Part shown: positions 1 through 10,124 of the stretch, in pieces
How positions within the stretch are numbered: the first letter of the stretch is position 1
Layout: each line of letters starts with the position of its first letter
Source of the DNA: Chlorobiaceae bacterium
Lineage (GTDB): Bacteria; Bacteroidota; Chlorobiia; Chlorobiales; Chlorobiaceae
Length of the DNA stretch: 37,681 nt
NCBI GenBank assembly: GCA_013334335.1
Contig: JAAXXR010000007.1
Location: 17,503 to 55,183 of the forward strand
Reading direction: 5' to 3'
Notes under the pieces: model-generated
What the model saw: only the letters and a program-made list of their open reading frames with translations
What the model was told of the DNA's origin: nothing
Database searches by the model: none
Program-made: the position numbers and the translations under genes

Positions 1-25
1 TCCCTGAGTGTGCCAAATTCCCTGG

Positions 26-47
26 GAGCGCCGAGCTCCAGTTCGGC
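26..47. repeat. dispersed palindromic repeat, copy A
   Basis: A 22-bp stretch that matches positions 28236-28257 at 20 of 22 bases. The core is an inverted repeat, GCCGAG then six bases then TTCGGC. In the other copy the right arm is CTCGGC, so the hairpin is kept through a G-T versus G-C change. It lies outside any gene, just beyond the 3' end of the acyltransferase gene. This suggests a small family of intergenic hairpin repeats. Confidence 0.5.
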
Positions 48-48
48 A

Positions 49-65
49 TGAAGCCGAAGGCTTCA
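49..65. terminator. short hairpin downstream of plsC
   Basis: Perfect 7-bp inverted repeat TGAAGCC-GAA-GGCTTCA, directly next to repeat copy A. There is no long T-run on either side, only CCTTCTTAT on the plus side, so it may be part of the repeat element rather than a true terminator. Confidence 0.3.
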
Positions 66-117
66 CCTTCTTATGAAATGAGTGACGAGGACGGAGCGTC
101 CCCAATTCAGGAGGGTT

Positions 118-885
118 TCACCCCTCCGGACACTGATCATCTTCCATTTTCTTCCCTTGCCCCGGGCTTGAGCCCAGGGTGGAGGAGTGCTTCTCCAGGT
201 TTCCCGCGATGGCGTCATGGACCGCCTGCTGGAGCTCTTCGGCGCTGCTGAAACTGGAGGGGTTGATCGGTTCGCCGATGACCATACGGATATGCCCCTT
301 CCTTATCTTCAGGCTTTTTTTCGGGGTGATGAGGTTGCTGCCGATGATGGTCACCGGAAGCACGGGTACTCCGGCTTTTCGGGCGATGATGAACGCTCCG
401 CGCTTGAACGGCAGCAACCGGCCATCAACCGATCTGGTGCCTTCCGGAAAGATGTGGATCGAATGCCCCTTCTTCAACTGGACGGTTGCGTCGAGCAGGC
501 TCTGCAGGGCTTCACGGTTCTGCCCCCGTTTGATCAGGACATAGCCGCTGCCTTTCAGCGTCCATCCGAGGATGGGAATACGCCCAAGCTCCTCCTTGGC
601 TACGAAGCGCAGATTCAGGCGGATTGATCCAAGGATCAGCGGGATGTCGGCCATACCGGCGTGGTTGCTGACGATGAGATAGGTTTTATCCGGCTGGTAG
701 TGCTCTGCGCCCTCCACTTCGATCGAAATGCCCAGCAGTGTTGCCGAGAACCGTCCCCACCAGGCGGTCATCCGGTAGAAAAGGTCCCCGGTCGGGTCGA
801 TGAGGTTGAGCACGAGCCCGATCGACAGGCCGAAGAACATGACCGGCAGGAGCACCAGAAAAAAGAGAAGTGTCTGGAGGTTCAT
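118..885 (-). CDS. plsC: 1-acyl-sn-glycerol-3-phosphate acyltransferase (PlsC family)
   Basis: This 255-aa protein should transfer an acyl group to lysophosphatidic acid, making phosphatidic acid for membrane lipids at the inner face of the cytoplasmic membrane. The family HX4D catalytic motif is visible as NHAGMAD (His75, Asp80), and the FPEGTR substrate-binding motif is at residues 146-151. Residues 1-30 form one or two hydrophobic segments that anchor the enzyme. The length is normal for PlsC. It is the last gene of a minus-strand operon, 15 bp after thrC. A 6-bp hairpin overlaps its stop codon. Substrate preference cannot be read from sequence; glycolipid acylation is possible. Confidence 0.9.
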   Translation of the reverse strand: MNLQTLLFFLVLLPVMFFGLSIGLVLNLIDPTGDLFYRMTAWWGRFSATLLGISIEVEGAEHYQPDKTYLIVSNHAGMADIPLILGSIRLNLRFVAKEELGRIPILGWTLKGSGYVLIKRGQNREALQSLLDATVQLKKGHSIHIFPEGTRSVDGRLLPFKRGAFIIARKAGVPVLPVTIIGSNLITPKKSLKIRKGHIRMVIGEPINPSSFSSAEELQQAVHDAIAGNLEKHSSTLGSSPGQGKKMEDDQCPEG

Positions 886-900
886 AATTCGAAAGCCTGT

Positions 901-2217
901 TTACCGGTCCAGGTTCTGGAGAAATCGTGAAAGGTCGGAGTACCCGTTGCCGATCAGGGTGGCCTTCTTGGGTTTGTCCATGACCGCCTTCATCTCTTCC
1001 GGAATGGGCACCTCCGCTCCGATGGCCGTCATGATGGCCTCGTCGAATTTGACCGGATGGGCCGTCGAGAGCACGACACCGGGATAGCCGTCACCCGGAC
1101 GCGCCCTCCGGAACTCCTCGAGCGCCCGGTACCCGACGGCGGTGTGCGGGTCCATGATGTAACCGCTCCGCTCGTAAACCGAACGGATGGTCTCGATGGT
1201 CTCCCCATCCGTCACCGAGATGCCGGTGATCTCCGAGCCCATTTTCCTGAAATCGTTGTCGTAGAAGTGGAGCAGCCTGGCGAAGTTGCTCGGATTTCCC
1301 ACGTCCATGGCCGTCGTGAGTGTCCTGACGGTCTGCCTTGGCTCGTAACGTCCGTCGCTGAGGTAGCGGGTCACGCTGTCGTTCGCATTCGACGCGGCCA
1401 CGAAATGGCCGATAGGGAAGCCCATCATTCTGGCGAGCACCCCGGCGGTGAGGTTGCCATAGTTGCCGCTGGGCACGGAAAACAGCAGGGGTTTTCCGGG
1501 GAATCGTCTCGAGAGCTGGAGCGATGCCCAGGCATAGTAGAACGATTGCGGAATCAGGCGCGATATGTTGATCGAGTTGGCTGATGTCAGGGTGAGGGCG
1601 CGCTTCAGGTCGGGGTCCACGAACGCCTGCTTGACGAGGCGCTGGCAGTCGTCGAAGTCACCCTGCACTTCGAGGGCGAAGACGTTGTCTCCCGCGGTGG
1701 TGAGCTGCTGCTCCTGGAGACGGCTGACCTTGCCCGACGGATAGAGCAGGACCACCCTCGTGTTCGGGATGCCGTTGAATCCGTAGGCGACCGCGCTGCC
1801 CGTGTCACCGGAGGTGGCCACCAGTACGGTGATCATTTTCCGGTCTTCGGCCGCGAAATAGCCGGTCATGCGGGCCAGGAACCTGGCGCCGTAATCCTTG
1901 AACGCCAGTGTCGGACCGTGGAACAGCTCTTCGACGAAGGTTCCTTCGCCGACCTCCCGCAGGGGGGTGTCGAAGCCGTAGCATTCGTCGATAAGCCGTG
2001 ACAGGGTGTCGAGTGGCACTTCGGCGCCGGCGAACTTCCTGGCAATGGAGAAGGCCACGTTGTTGAATGTGCCGCTTTCGAGCAGCGAAAGCTCCTCTGC
2101 CGAAAAACGAGGTACTTCAGCGGGCACATAGAGGCCGCCATCCGGGGCCAGGCCTTCAAGGGTCGCCCGCTTCAACGAAACCGGTGTTGACGATTTGCTG
2201 GTGCTGAAAAAGATCAT
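901..2217 (-). CDS. thrC: threonine synthase
   Basis: Converts O-phosphohomoserine and water to L-threonine and phosphate, the last step of threonine synthesis, in the cytosol. The 438-aa protein carries the PLP-lysine motif FHGPTLAFKDYGARF (Lys107). It also has the family segments VATSGDTGSAVAYGF and FSVPSGNYGNLTAG, which bind the cofactor phosphate and substrate. Length and N-terminus fit the fold-type II threonine synthases of the longer class. It starts 13 bp after thrB, so the two are co-transcribed and act on consecutive steps. Confidence 0.97.
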   Translation of the reverse strand: MIFFSTSKSSTPVSLKRATLEGLAPDGGLYVPAEVPRFSAEELSLLESGTFNNVAFSIARKFAGAEVPLDTLSRLIDECYGFDTPLREVGEGTFVEELFHGPTLAFKDYGARFLARMTGYFAAEDRKMITVLVATSGDTGSAVAYGFNGIPNTRVVLLYPSGKVSRLQEQQLTTAGDNVFALEVQGDFDDCQRLVKQAFVDPDLKRALTLTSANSINISRLIPQSFYYAWASLQLSRRFPGKPLLFSVPSGNYGNLTAGVLARMMGFPIGHFVAASNANDSVTRYLSDGRYEPRQTVRTLTTAMDVGNPSNFARLLHFYDNDFRKMGSEITGISVTDGETIETIRSVYERSGYIMDPHTAVGYRALEEFRRARPGDGYPGVVLSTAHPVKFDEAIMTAIGAEVPIPEEMKAVMDKPKKATLIGNGYSDLSRFLQNLDR

Positions 2218-2230
2218 GGAGTGAAGCTGG

Positions 2231-3205
2231 TCAAGGTGTTGAGCTGATTACCCTGGCGCCCTCGCTGCAGATCGGTGAGACCCACATGTCAGAAGGAAGA
2301 GCCGCTTTCGAGTGCAGGAACGCCTCCTGCATGGCGGTGCCGACGGCGAGCGCCATCTGCCTCGACGACGAGAACGCGAACACGGAGGGACCGGACCCTG
2401 CGATACTGCAGCCGAGCGCTCCCGTTTCCAGGGCGGCATGCTTGACTTCGGTGAAGCCCGGAATGAGCGGGGCCCGTTTCGGTTCGGCGACCACATCGAC
2501 CAGGGAACGTCCGATGAGGTCGTAATCCTCCATCAGCAAGCCGGAGACCAGGGCGCCGACATTGCCCCACTGCTGCGTGGCTGTCGTGAGCGGGATGCTT
2601 TTGGGCAGCACCGAACGGGCGAACGAGGTCTTGAGCTCGGTGTGCGGATGCACGAGCGTGCAATAGAGATGTTTCGGCGGCTTTATGGTGATGAGGTCAA
2701 GCGGATGGTAGCTCCGTATGAGAATGAAGTTGCCGAGCATGGCCGGCGCGGCGTTGTCGGCATGGGCCGAGCCGCAGGCCACGCGTTCGCCCTCGATGGC
2801 GAAATGGACGAGTTCCATCTTGGAGCAGGGGGATCCGAGCAGTTCGTTGGCTGCCACGAGAGCCGCGGCAGCGCTCGCTGCGCTGCTGCCCATACCGCTG
2901 GAGAGCGGCAGGTTCTTTTTCAGCGTCAGGTCGATGTGGCCGTTGAACGGGATTCCCTTGACGGTACGGATGTATTCGAGGAATTTCAGGACGACGAAAC
3001 TCGAGGTGTTTTTCCTCGGGTCGAGCGGAAGTGCACCCCCGTCACCGACGATTTCAATGATGGAGACCAGGCAGTCAGGCCGGGGTTCTTCCTGAAGCGT
3101 CAGGATCACCTCATCACCAGGTTCCGTAATGGCGAAACCGAGAACGTCGAAACCGCAGGCGACGTTTCCGACGGTCGCCGACGCAAATCCAGTGACGGTT
3201 TTCAT
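2231..3205 (-). CDS. thrB: homoserine kinase
   Basis: Phosphorylates L-homoserine with ATP to give O-phosphohomoserine for threonine synthase. The 324-aa protein is a GHMP-family kinase: the ATP-loop motif LPLSSGMGSSAASA spans about residues 99-112, and the C-terminal GHMP motif is seen as GCSIAGSGPSVFAFSS. It is the first gene of the thrB-thrC-plsC operon. The operon reads away from atpA, and the 209 bp between them must hold both promoters. Its partner aspartokinase/homoserine dehydrogenase lies about 3 kb away on the other strand. Confidence 0.96.
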   Translation of the reverse strand: MKTVTGFASATVGNVACGFDVLGFAITEPGDEVILTLQEEPRPDCLVSIIEIVGDGGALPLDPRKNTSSFVVLKFLEYIRTVKGIPFNGHIDLTLKKNLPLSSGMGSSAASAAAALVAANELLGSPCSKMELVHFAIEGERVACGSAHADNAAPAMLGNFILIRSYHPLDLITIKPPKHLYCTLVHPHTELKTSFARSVLPKSIPLTTATQQWGNVGALVSGLLMEDYDLIGRSLVDVVAEPKRAPLIPGFTEVKHAALETGALGCSIAGSGPSVFAFSSSRQMALAVGTAMQEAFLHSKAALPSDMWVSPICSEGARVISSTP

Positions 3206-3288
3206 AGTAGTATATCAGAGCAAGATTCCTGAATCGGTAAGGTGAAGCGGATAGAAGGTATGGCTCTTTATCTAATTGTCATGAGCAC

Positions 3289-3317
3289 TTGAATTACTAA
3301 AAGCTTTTCATTAAATT
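3289..3317 (+). promoter_or_regulatory. candidate promoter for atpA
   Basis: TTGAAT at 3289-3294 and TAAATT at 3312-3317 are separated by 17 bp, which would suit a sigma-70-type promoter. Each hexamer matches the consensus at four of six positions. It would give an atpA leader of about 90 nt. This is inferred from consensus only. The thrB promoter must lie in the same 209-bp gap on the other strand, but I could not place it. Confidence 0.3.
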
Positions 3318-3414
3318 TGGCTTTTATTTTTTGGAGTGGGAAGGCCGTAGCTGATTCCAAAAGAAGGTACGGAGAATCTTTTTGTTTTCTTAACAATAAC
3401 CTATCGAATTCCAT

Positions 3415-4995
3415 ATGTCAACAACAGTCAGACCCGATGAGGTGTCTTCCATTCTCCGCAAGCAGCTCGCGGGTTTCGAGTCGGAAGCGGACGTTTATGA
3501 TGTAGGCACAGTGCTGCAGGTCGGTGATGGTATCGCCCGCGTGTATGGCCTGTCCAGCGTCGCCGCCGGTGAGCTTCTCGAATTCCCGAATAAAGTGATG
3601 GGAATGGCGCTGAACCTCGAAGAGGACAACGTCGGCGCCGTGCTTTTCGGCGAGTCCAAGGCCGTCAAGGAAGGCGATACGGTTAAGAGAACAAAAATTC
3701 TTGCTTCTATCCCGGTCGGCGAAGCCATGCTTGGCAGGGTCATCAACCCGCTCGGCGAGCCGATCGACGGCAAAGGCCCGATTGATACTGATATCCGCCT
3801 GCCGCTCGAGCGCAGGGCACCTGGCGTCATCTTCCGTAAATCGGTGCACGAGCCCCTCCAGACCGGTCTGAAGGCAATCGACGCCATGATCCCGATCGGC
3901 CGCGGCCAGCGTGAGCTGATCATCGGCGACCGCCAGACCGGCAAGACCGCCGTCGCACTCGACACGATCATCAACCAGAAGGGTAAAGGGGTTTTCTGCA
4001 TCTATGTTGCCATCGGCCTGAAAGGCTCGACGGTCGCCCAGGTGGTCAACACCCTCGAAAAATATGGTGCCATGGAGTACACCACGGTCATTTCGGCCAC
4101 GGCCTCCGATCCGGCCCCGCTGCAGTTCATCGCTCCGTTCGCCGGCGCGACCATCGGCGAATATTTCCGTGACACCGGCCGCCACGCGCTGGTCGTGTAT
4201 GACGATCTTTCGAAACAGGCCGTGGCCTACCGCCAGCTTTCCCTGCTTCTTCGCCGTCCCCCGGGACGTGAAGCCTACCCCGGCGACGTGTTCTATCTGC
4301 ACTCACGCCTGCTGGAAAGAGCTGCGAAGATCACCGACGACATCGAGGTTGCCAGGAAGATGAACGACCTTCCGGAACCCATGAAGCCGCTGGTCAAGGG
4401 CGGAGGCAGCCTCACCGCACTTCCGGTCATCGAGACCCAGGCCGGCGACGTGTCCGCATACATTCCGACCAACGTGATCTCGATCACCGACGGTCAGATC
4501 TTCCTTGAGTCGAACCTGTTCAACGCAGGTCAGAGACCGGCCATCAACGTCGGTATCTCGGTCTCCCGCGTCGGCGGCGCCGCTCAGATCAAGGCCATGA
4601 AGAAGGTTGCCGGTACGCTTCGTCTCGACCTTGCCCAGTTCCGTGAACTCGAGGCTTTCTCGAAGTTCGGTTCCGACCTCGACAAGACCACCAAGGCACA
4701 GCTCGACAGGGGCGCCCGCCTGGTCGAAATCCTGAAGCAGGGCCAGTACATCCCGATGCCTGTCGAAAAGCAGGTCGCCATCGTCTTCGTCGGCACCCAG
4801 GGACTGCTCGACACGGTTGACCTGAAGTACATCCGCCGCTTCGAAGAGGAGTTCCATGCGATGCTCGAGCAGAAGCACCCGGAAATCCTGACCTCGATCG
4901 CAACGACTGGTGCGCTTGAAGCCGATACGGCCGCGAAGCTGAAAGATATCGCTGTGAAATTTGTCAGCTCCTTCAAGGAGAAGCTGAAGATTTAA
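3415..4995 (+). CDS. atpA: F-type ATP synthase subunit alpha
   Basis: The 526-aa non-catalytic nucleotide-binding subunit of the F1 head (three copies per complex), on the cytoplasmic side of the membrane. The Walker A motif GDRQTGKT is at residues 171-178. Walker B lies near [13 protein letters not shown], and the conserved [15 protein letters not shown] segment carries the arginine that reaches into the beta-subunit site. The ATG at 3415 has no clear Shine-Dalgarno sequence. Only atpG follows: genes for delta, beta, epsilon and the Fo sector are not in this window, so the ATP synthase genes are split in this genome. Confidence 0.98.
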   Translation: MSTTVRPDEVSSILRKQLAGFESEADVYDVGTVLQVGDGIARVYGLSSVAAGELLEFPNKVMGMALNLEEDNVGAVLFGESKAVKEGDTVKRTKILASIPVGEAMLGRVINPLGEPIDGKGPIDTDIRLPLERRAPGVIFRKSVHEPLQTGLKAIDAMIPIGRGQRELIIGDRQTGKTAVALDTIINQKGKGVFCIYVAIGLKGSTVAQVVNTLEKYGAMEYTTVISATASDPAPLQFIAPFAGATIGEYFRDTGRHALVVYDDLSKQAVAYRQLSLLLRRPPGREAYPGDVFYLHSRLLERAAKITDDIEVARKMNDLPEPMKPLVKGGGSLTALPVIETQAGDVSAYIPTNVISITDGQIFLESNLFNAGQRPAINVGISVSRVGGAAQIKAMKKVAGTLRLDLAQFRELEAFSKFGSDLDKTTKAQLDRGARLVEILKQGQYIPMPVEKQVAIVFVGTQGLLDTVDLKYIRRFEEEFHAMLEQKHPEILTSIATTGALEADTAAKLKDIAVKFVSSFKEKLKI

Positions 4996-5007
4996 CCAAC
5001 AGTGAAA

Positions 5008-5051
5008 AGGTCCCCCCGGGCAATGCCGCGAGGCAGGTTTCGGGGGAACCT
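5008..5051 (+). other. strong intercistronic hairpin between atpA and atpG
   Basis: Arms AGGTCCCCCCG (5008-5018) and CGGGGGAACCT (5041-5051) pair with one mismatch. Inside is a second hairpin, TGCC-GCGA-GGCA (5024-5035), closed by a GNRA-type tetraloop. It is followed by TCATAATTTT, not a clean T-run, so it looks more like an mRNA-stabilising or partial attenuation element than a full terminator. Alpha and gamma are needed at 3:1, and a partial block here would fit that. Confidence 0.6.
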
Positions 5052-5089
5052 CATAATTTTACAGCAATTACACTAACGTATCGGAATAC

Positions 5090-5965
5090 ATGCCTACTTT
5101 AAAGGACATACGAATCCGTCTCAAGGGTATCAAATCCACGCAGCAGGTGACCAAGGCCATGAAGATGGTCGCGGCCGCGAAGCTGAGAAGGGCGCAGGAC
5201 AGGGCTATCCAGGCCCGACCTTATGCCGGGAAGCTCAAGGAGATGCTTGCGTCGCTGTCGGCCAAGGTCGATACGTCGCTCAACCCGCTGCTTTCACCCC
5301 GCGAAGAGGTCAAGAAGCTGCTTGTGATCCTGATCACTTCCGACAGGGGTCTGTGCGGAGGCTTCAACACCAACATCATCAAGCTTGCACAGAAGGTGAT
5401 CCATGAGGATTATGCCGACCTGTACAAGAACGGCGGCGTGACCATGATCTGTGCCGGTACGAGAGGCACCGACTTTTTCCGCAAGAGGAACTACAACATC
5501 ACGTCAGGGTACCCGGCAGTGTTCCAGAACCTCGACTTCAGTACGGCCAGGGAGATCGCCGAGACCGCCTCGAAGATGTACCTCTCCAAAGAGGTGGATC
5601 GTGTCCTGGTGGTATATAACGAGTTCAAGTCGGTGCTTGCCCCGAACCTGAAGGTCGAACAGCTTCTGCCGATAGCTCCCGAGCCGGGAGCAAGCGACAG
5701 TGGCAGCGAGTACCTCTATGAGCCCTCGCCTTCGGCCATCATCGACGTCCTGGTACCCAAACACCTGAACACTCAGGTCTGGAGGGTCATGCTCGAGTCG
5801 AACGCCGCCGAGCAGGCTGCCCGTATGGCGGCAATGGACTCCGCCACCGAGAACGCCAAGGAGCTGATCCGCCTGCTCAATATCAGTTACAACAGGGCCC
5901 GTCAGGCAGCCATCACCAAGGAGCTGAGTGAAATCGTCGCCGGCGCCGACGCACTCAAGAATTGA
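5090..5965 (+). CDS. atpG: F-type ATP synthase subunit gamma
   Basis: The 291-aa central rotor shaft of F1, which couples proton flow to catalysis. The N-terminal helix [28 protein letters not shown] and the C-terminal helix around [14 protein letters not shown], which form the coiled-coil shaft, match the family. The segment [12 protein letters not shown] (about residues 83-94) is the usual signature. It lies 94 bp downstream of atpA and is followed by a 12-bp-stem terminator, so atpA-atpG is probably one transcription unit. Residues 195-205 ([11 protein letters not shown]) are a polar, loop-like stretch. Confidence 0.97.
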   Translation: MPTLKDIRIRLKGIKSTQQVTKAMKMVAAAKLRRAQDRAIQARPYAGKLKEMLASLSAKVDTSLNPLLSPREEVKKLLVILITSDRGLCGGFNTNIIKLAQKVIHEDYADLYKNGGVTMICAGTRGTDFFRKRNYNITSGYPAVFQNLDFSTAREIAETASKMYLSKEVDRVLVVYNEFKSVLAPNLKVEQLLPIAPEPGASDSGSEYLYEPSPSAIIDVLVPKHLNTQVWRVMLESNAAEQAARMAAMDSATENAKELIRLLNISYNRARQAAITKELSEIVAGADALKN

Positions 5966-5987
5966 TGGATCTTCCGACAGACTTCAC

Positions 5988-6018
5988 GCAAAGCGCCCGC
6001 ATGTTCGGGCGCTTTGCT
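5988..6018 (+). terminator. terminator after atpG
   Basis: Perfect 12-bp inverted repeat GCAAAGCGCCCG / CGGGCGCTTTGC with a six-base loop, starting 23 bp after the atpG stop. The T-tract is weak (TGTTTA), but the stem is long and GC-rich. Confidence 0.7.
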
Positions 6019-6164
6019 GTTTACAACGGCGACGGCGTTGATGGACGATACCGAAGGGCCGGATGTCAAAGAGTCGAAAAAGAGGGGTCGTCCGGCTTGT
6101 ATATTTCACCCGGCCGTGAGAAATTAGGGGGACTTTCAATTACCGTAACGCAGTCAACTTCAGC

Positions 6165-8624
6165 ATGAGAGTATACAAGTTCGGAGGTTCCTCGATCGGG
6201 TCCGCATCAAGGATCAGGCATGTGGCAGGCATCGTCAGGGAGGCTTGTGGCGAAACCCGTCTGGTGGTCGTCGTGTCGGCGATCCAGAAGGTGACCGACA
6301 TGCTTGCCGAAACCGCAACGCTTGCCGGCAGGGGCGAACTCTCCTATCAGGACCGTCTGGGCGAGATCGCGTCGCTTCACCGGGCGATCGTGCACGAGCT
6401 GTTCGGCCAGGGCGGACAGGAGGATGCGGAGTCCTGGCTCGGTTCAATGATGTCCGAACTTGAGGATGTCGTCCATGGCGTGTTCCTGCTCCGGGAGCTT
6501 TCAGACAAGAGTCTCGCGCTGGTGCTGAGCTATGGTGAACGGCTGTCGGCATGGATCGTCGGGAGCTACTTCGTGCAGGCGGGAATACCTGCGGAGGTGG
6601 TTGACGCCCGGGAGGTGATCGTGACCGACAACAACCACGGCTACGCGAAGGTCGACATGCATGCAACCGACCGTCTCGTGCGTGAGCGGGTGCGGGTGAA
6701 CGAGGTGGTTCCGGTGGTTACCGGCTTCATCTCTTCAGCCCCGGACGGTTCGGTCACGAACCTCGGGCGTGGCGGTTCCGACTATACCGCAACCATTCTC
6801 GGTGCCGCGCTGCATGCCACTGAAGTCTGGATCTGGACCGATGTCGACGGTTTCTTCAGCGCCGACCCGAAGCGTGTGCCCGATGCGAGAGTGCTTCCGG
6901 AGATCAGCTATGCCGAAGCCCTGGAGCTTTCCCATGCGGGTGCCAAGGTGCTGCATCCGCTGGCCGTACAACCTGCCATGAAGGCCGGCATTCCTGTGCT
7001 GATCAGGAACACCTTCAACCCCGACGCTCCGGGAACGAGGATCGGGCAGCTGACTGCTGATGAATCCTCGCTGCCGCGTCCGGTCACCGGCCTTACCTCG
7101 ATCAACCGTGTCGTGCTGTTCAATCTTGCCGGAAGCGGGATGGCCGGTGTGCCGGGAACCGCGTCGCGCCTGTTCACCTGCCTTGCAAGGCACAGCATCA
7201 ACATCATCTTCATTTCGCAGGCGTCGTCCGAACAGTCGATCAGCCTTGCCATCGCTCCCGGGCAGGCTTCGATGGCCAAAAAGGTGCTCGAGGAGGAGTT
7301 CACCCGCGAAATCGAGGATCGCAGGATCGAGCCGCTGCATGTGCGTCGCAACCTGGCGATGGTCGCCGTTGTCGGCAACAAGATGTCCGGCCATCCCGGC
7401 GTCTCCGCCCAGCTTTTCGAAACGCTCGGCAAGAACGGCATCAACGTGATCGCTGTCGCCCAGGGGGCCAACGAGATGAACATCTCGCTGGTCATCGACA
7501 ACAGCGACGAGGACAAGGCGCTCAACTGCATACATGAGTCATTTTTCCTGTCACGGCGCAAGGTGCATGTGTTCATTGTCGGAACGGGTACGATAGCCAA
7601 GAGCCTGATCAGCCAGATCAGCGCCCACCGTGCGACGCTGCAGCAGGAGAAGGACCTCGACGTGATGGTCTGCGGCCTGGCCAATACCCGCTCAATGGCG
7701 CTCGACCGGGAGGGAGTCGACCTCGGGCAGTGGCACGAAGCCATGAAACCCCGCACCGGACAGGACGGCATTGCGGAGTACATCCGGCTCATCAGGGAGA
7801 TGAACCTGCACAACACCATCGTGGTGGACTGCACGGCGAGTACGAAGGTCGCGGAGATCTATCCGGGTCTCCTGCAGTCCAACATCTCGGTGGCGACGGC
7901 CAACAAGCTCGGTATGGCCGGCTCTTGGGAGCTCTATCGTCGAATCACCGACGCCTGCCGCAAGAGCAACGCGAAGTTTCTCTACGAGACCAACGTCGGC
8001 GCAGGCCTGCCGATCATCAACACCCTGAACGACCTGCGCAACAGCGGTGACAAGATCATCTGCATCGAAGGAGTGTTGTCGGGTACGCTCAGCTTTATTT
8101 TCAACGAGTTGCGCAAAGGCGGACGCTTCAGCGAAGTGGTCAGGAACGCCAAGGCGGCCGGATACACCGAACCGGATCCGCGGGACGATCTTTCCGGTGC
8201 AGATTTCGCCAGGAAACTGCTTATCCTCGGCCGGGAGCTTGGTTACCAGCTCGACTATGCCGATGTCGAGTGCGAAAGCCTGGTGCCCGAGAGCTGCCGT
8301 GGGGAGATGAGCCCCGGTGAGTTTCTTGACCGGCTTGCCGGCGTCGACGACTGGTATGCGGAGGAGATCAGGAAGGCTTCGGCCGACGGCATGACCCTTG
8401 CCTTCACTGGCGAACTCAAGGAGGGGAAGGCGAGGGTCGGTCTCAAACGGGTGCCGCTCAAGAGCCCGGTGGCCGGCCTCAACGGCACCGAGAACCTCGT
8501 GGTGTTCACCACGGACCGCTACCTCAAGACGCCGCTCGTGGTCAAGGGACCTGGAGCGGGCGGAGAGGTTACGGCCGGAGGCGTGTTTGCCGACATTCTC
8601 AGAATAGCCGGGTACCTGGTATGA
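6165..8624 (+). CDS. thrA: bifunctional aspartokinase / homoserine dehydrogenase
   Basis: An 819-aa fusion enzyme that phosphorylates aspartate and later reduces aspartate semialdehyde to homoserine, feeding the threonine, methionine and isoleucine branches. The aspartokinase part (about 1-290) starts with the signature [11 protein letters not shown]. The middle (about 310-455) holds two ACT-type repeats ([14 protein letters not shown] and [13 protein letters not shown]), which sense end product in this family. The dehydrogenase part starts near residue 465 with [12 protein letters not shown], and the catalytic region is [16 protein letters not shown]. Threonine feedback is expected but not proven. 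No threonine-rich leader peptide was seen upstream, and there is no obvious Shine-Dalgarno sequence. cinA overlaps its stop by 4 bp. Confidence 0.96.
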   Translation: MRVYKFGGSSIGSASRIRHVAGIVREACGETRLVVVVSAIQKVTDMLAETATLAGRGELSYQDRLGEIASLHRAIVHELFGQGGQEDAESWLGSMMSELEDVVHGVFLLRELSDKSLALVLSYGERLSAWIVGSYFVQAGIPAEVVDAREVIVTDNNHGYAKVDMHATDRLVRERVRVNEVVPVVTGFISSAPDGSVTNLGRGGSDYTATILGAALHATEVWIWTDVDGFFSADPKRVPDARVLPEISYAEALELSHAGAKVLHPLAVQPAMKAGIPVLIRNTFNPDAPGTRIGQLTADESSLPRPVTGLTSINRVVLFNLAGSGMAGVPGTASRLFTCLARHSINIIFISQASSEQSISLAIAPGQASMAKKVLEEEFTREIEDRRIEPLHVRRNLAMVAVVGNKMSGHPGVSAQLFETLGKNGINVIAVAQGANEMNISLVIDNSDEDKALNCIHESFFLSRRKVHVFIVGTGTIAKSLISQISAHRATLQQEKDLDVMVCGLANTRSMALDREGVDLGQWHEAMKPRTGQDGIAEYIRLIREMNLHNTIVVDCTASTKVAEIYPGLLQSNISVATANKLGMAGSWELYRRITDACRKSNAKFLYETNVGAGLPIINTLNDLRNSGDKIICIEGVLSGTLSFIFNELRKGGRFSEVVRNAKAAGYTEPDPRDDLSGADFARKLLILGRELGYQLDYADVECESLVPESCRGEMSPGEFLDRLAGVDDWYAEEIRKASADGMTLAFTGELKEGKARVGLKRVPLKSPVAGLNGTENLVVFTTDRYLKTPLVVKGPGAGGEVTAGGVFADILRIAGYLV

Positions 8625-9907
8625 CCGCGAGAACCATGAAAGCCGTCGTCGTCTCCATCGGCGACGAGCTGCTCAAGGGGCACCGGGTCAACACCAACGC
8701 TCCCTTTATCGCCCGGACCCTTGGGACGATCGGCATTCCGGTCGAGCGCATCGTGACCTGTTCCGACGATCCCGAGGCGATCAAAGAGAGCATCGCTTCG
8801 TCGCTCGAACGATCAGACCTGGTGCTGGTGACCGGAGGGCTCGGCCCGACGAAGGACGACCGGACCCGCAAGGCCGTGCAGGAACTGCTCGGCCGGGGAC
8901 TCACCGTTTTTCCGGGTGCCCTTGAGCGGATCACCGATATATTCCGGCGTCGGGGTCTCGAGGTGACCGAAGAGATGCGCGACCAGGCCATGATCATCGA
9001 GGGCTCGGTCCCGGTGCCGAACACGAAGGGCACCGCTCCCGGCATGATCATCGACGGTGCTCCCCGTTTCGGCAATCGCCACCTCGTGCTCATGCCCGGC
9101 GTACCAACGGAGATGGAGGCCATGATGATCCTGACGGTCACACCGTTTTTCGCGCCGCTCTCCGGCGCCTTCATCCGGCACACGCCGGTCATGACGATGG
9201 GAATCGGCGAAAACCTCCTGGCCCGGAAAATCGCCGACGTGGAGGATCAACTGCCTTCCGGAACGACACTCTCCTACCTGCCCCATGCCGCCGGGGTGAG
9301 CCTCATGGTGAGCACCTCAGGAACATCGCGCGACGCGGTCGAGGAGGAGAACCTCGGGGTGGTCGAGGCGATCATGGATAAGGCAGGTTCTTTCGTTTAC
9401 GCCACGTCGGACGCCTCCCTTGAAGAGGTGGTCGTCAAGCTGCTGATCGAACGCGGGCTGACACTGTCCGTTGCCGAATCCTGCACCGGCGGCCTTGTCT
9501 CCAGCCGCATCACCGATGTTCCCGGCTCTTCCGGTTGTTTCCTCCAGGGGGTGGTCACCTACAGCAACGAGGCGAAGCAGCGGCTGCTTGGCGTCGACCA
9601 GTCGACCATCGCCCGCCACGGGGCGGTCAGCGAGCCCGTGGCTCTCGAAATGGCCAGGGGTTGCCTGGAGCAGAGCGGGGCGGATCTGGCCGTGGCCACC
9701 ACAGGCATCGCCGGGCCAGGCGGCGCCACACCCGAAAAACCGGTCGGCACGATCTGTCTGGCCGTCGCATCGAGATCGTCCGGGGGAGCGGTTTCACTGG
9801 AAGCATTGACCCTTTCGATGCATGGCGATCGTCGCCAGAACAAGATACGGTTCAGCGAAGCCGCCCTGCGGGCACTGCTCGGACGCCTCAGGGAGCATCG
9901 AGCCTGA
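8621..9907 (+). CDS. cinA: CinA-like protein (nicotinamide-nucleotide amidase / MoaB-like domain)
   Basis: A 428-aa two-domain protein. The N-terminal part (about 1-170) is a molybdopterin-binding-like fold, with [17 protein letters not shown] and [13 protein letters not shown]; in related proteins it acts on ADP-ribose-type substrates. The C-terminal part (about 265-428) is the PncC amidase domain, with [20 protein letters not shown] and [18 protein letters not shown], which deamidates nicotinamide mononucleotide to recycle NAD. Its ATG overlaps the thrA stop (ATGA), so translation is probably coupled. The competence role suggested by the name is not supported by any neighbour. Confidence 0.9.
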   Translation: MTARTMKAVVVSIGDELLKGHRVNTNAPFIARTLGTIGIPVERIVTCSDDPEAIKESIASSLERSDLVLVTGGLGPTKDDRTRKAVQELLGRGLTVFPGALERITDIFRRRGLEVTEEMRDQAMIIEGSVPVPNTKGTAPGMIIDGAPRFGNRHLVLMPGVPTEMEAMMILTVTPFFAPLSGAFIRHTPVMTMGIGENLLARKIADVEDQLPSGTTLSYLPHAAGVSLMVSTSGTSRDAVEEENLGVVEAIMDKAGSFVYATSDASLEEVVVKLLIERGLTLSVAESCTGGLVSSRITDVPGSSGCFLQGVVTYSNEAKQRLLGVDQSTIARHGAVSEPVALEMARGCLEQSGADLAVATTGIAGPGGATPEKPVGTICLAVASRSSGGAVSLEALTLSMHGDRRQNKIRFSEAALRALLGRLREHRA

Positions 9908-10124
9908 CACGGGAGGAACATCCATCTCGTGCTCCTTCCGGCCCGGGCCACTTTTCCGGTCGGACAATGTTGCTTGGCAGGGGCAGCAGATTGCAACCAT
10001 GCCCGATGGGGGGCCACTGGCTTCACTCAAGGCCTCTGATCGAAATGAGGTCGTCTTCAGGAGCAGTTTTTTTTCGATATTAGGTTTTACGCTGTCGTAA
10101 GAATGAAACCTGTGCGCGTGCTTT

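Noticed and set aside
2312-3232. 306-codon plus-strand frame
   Set aside because: Antisense shadow of thrB.
5962-6168. Plus-strand 68-codon frame between atpG and thrA
   Set aside because: It begins with a TTG overlapping the atpG stop and runs through the atpG terminator hairpin; no ribosome binding site and no recognisable product.
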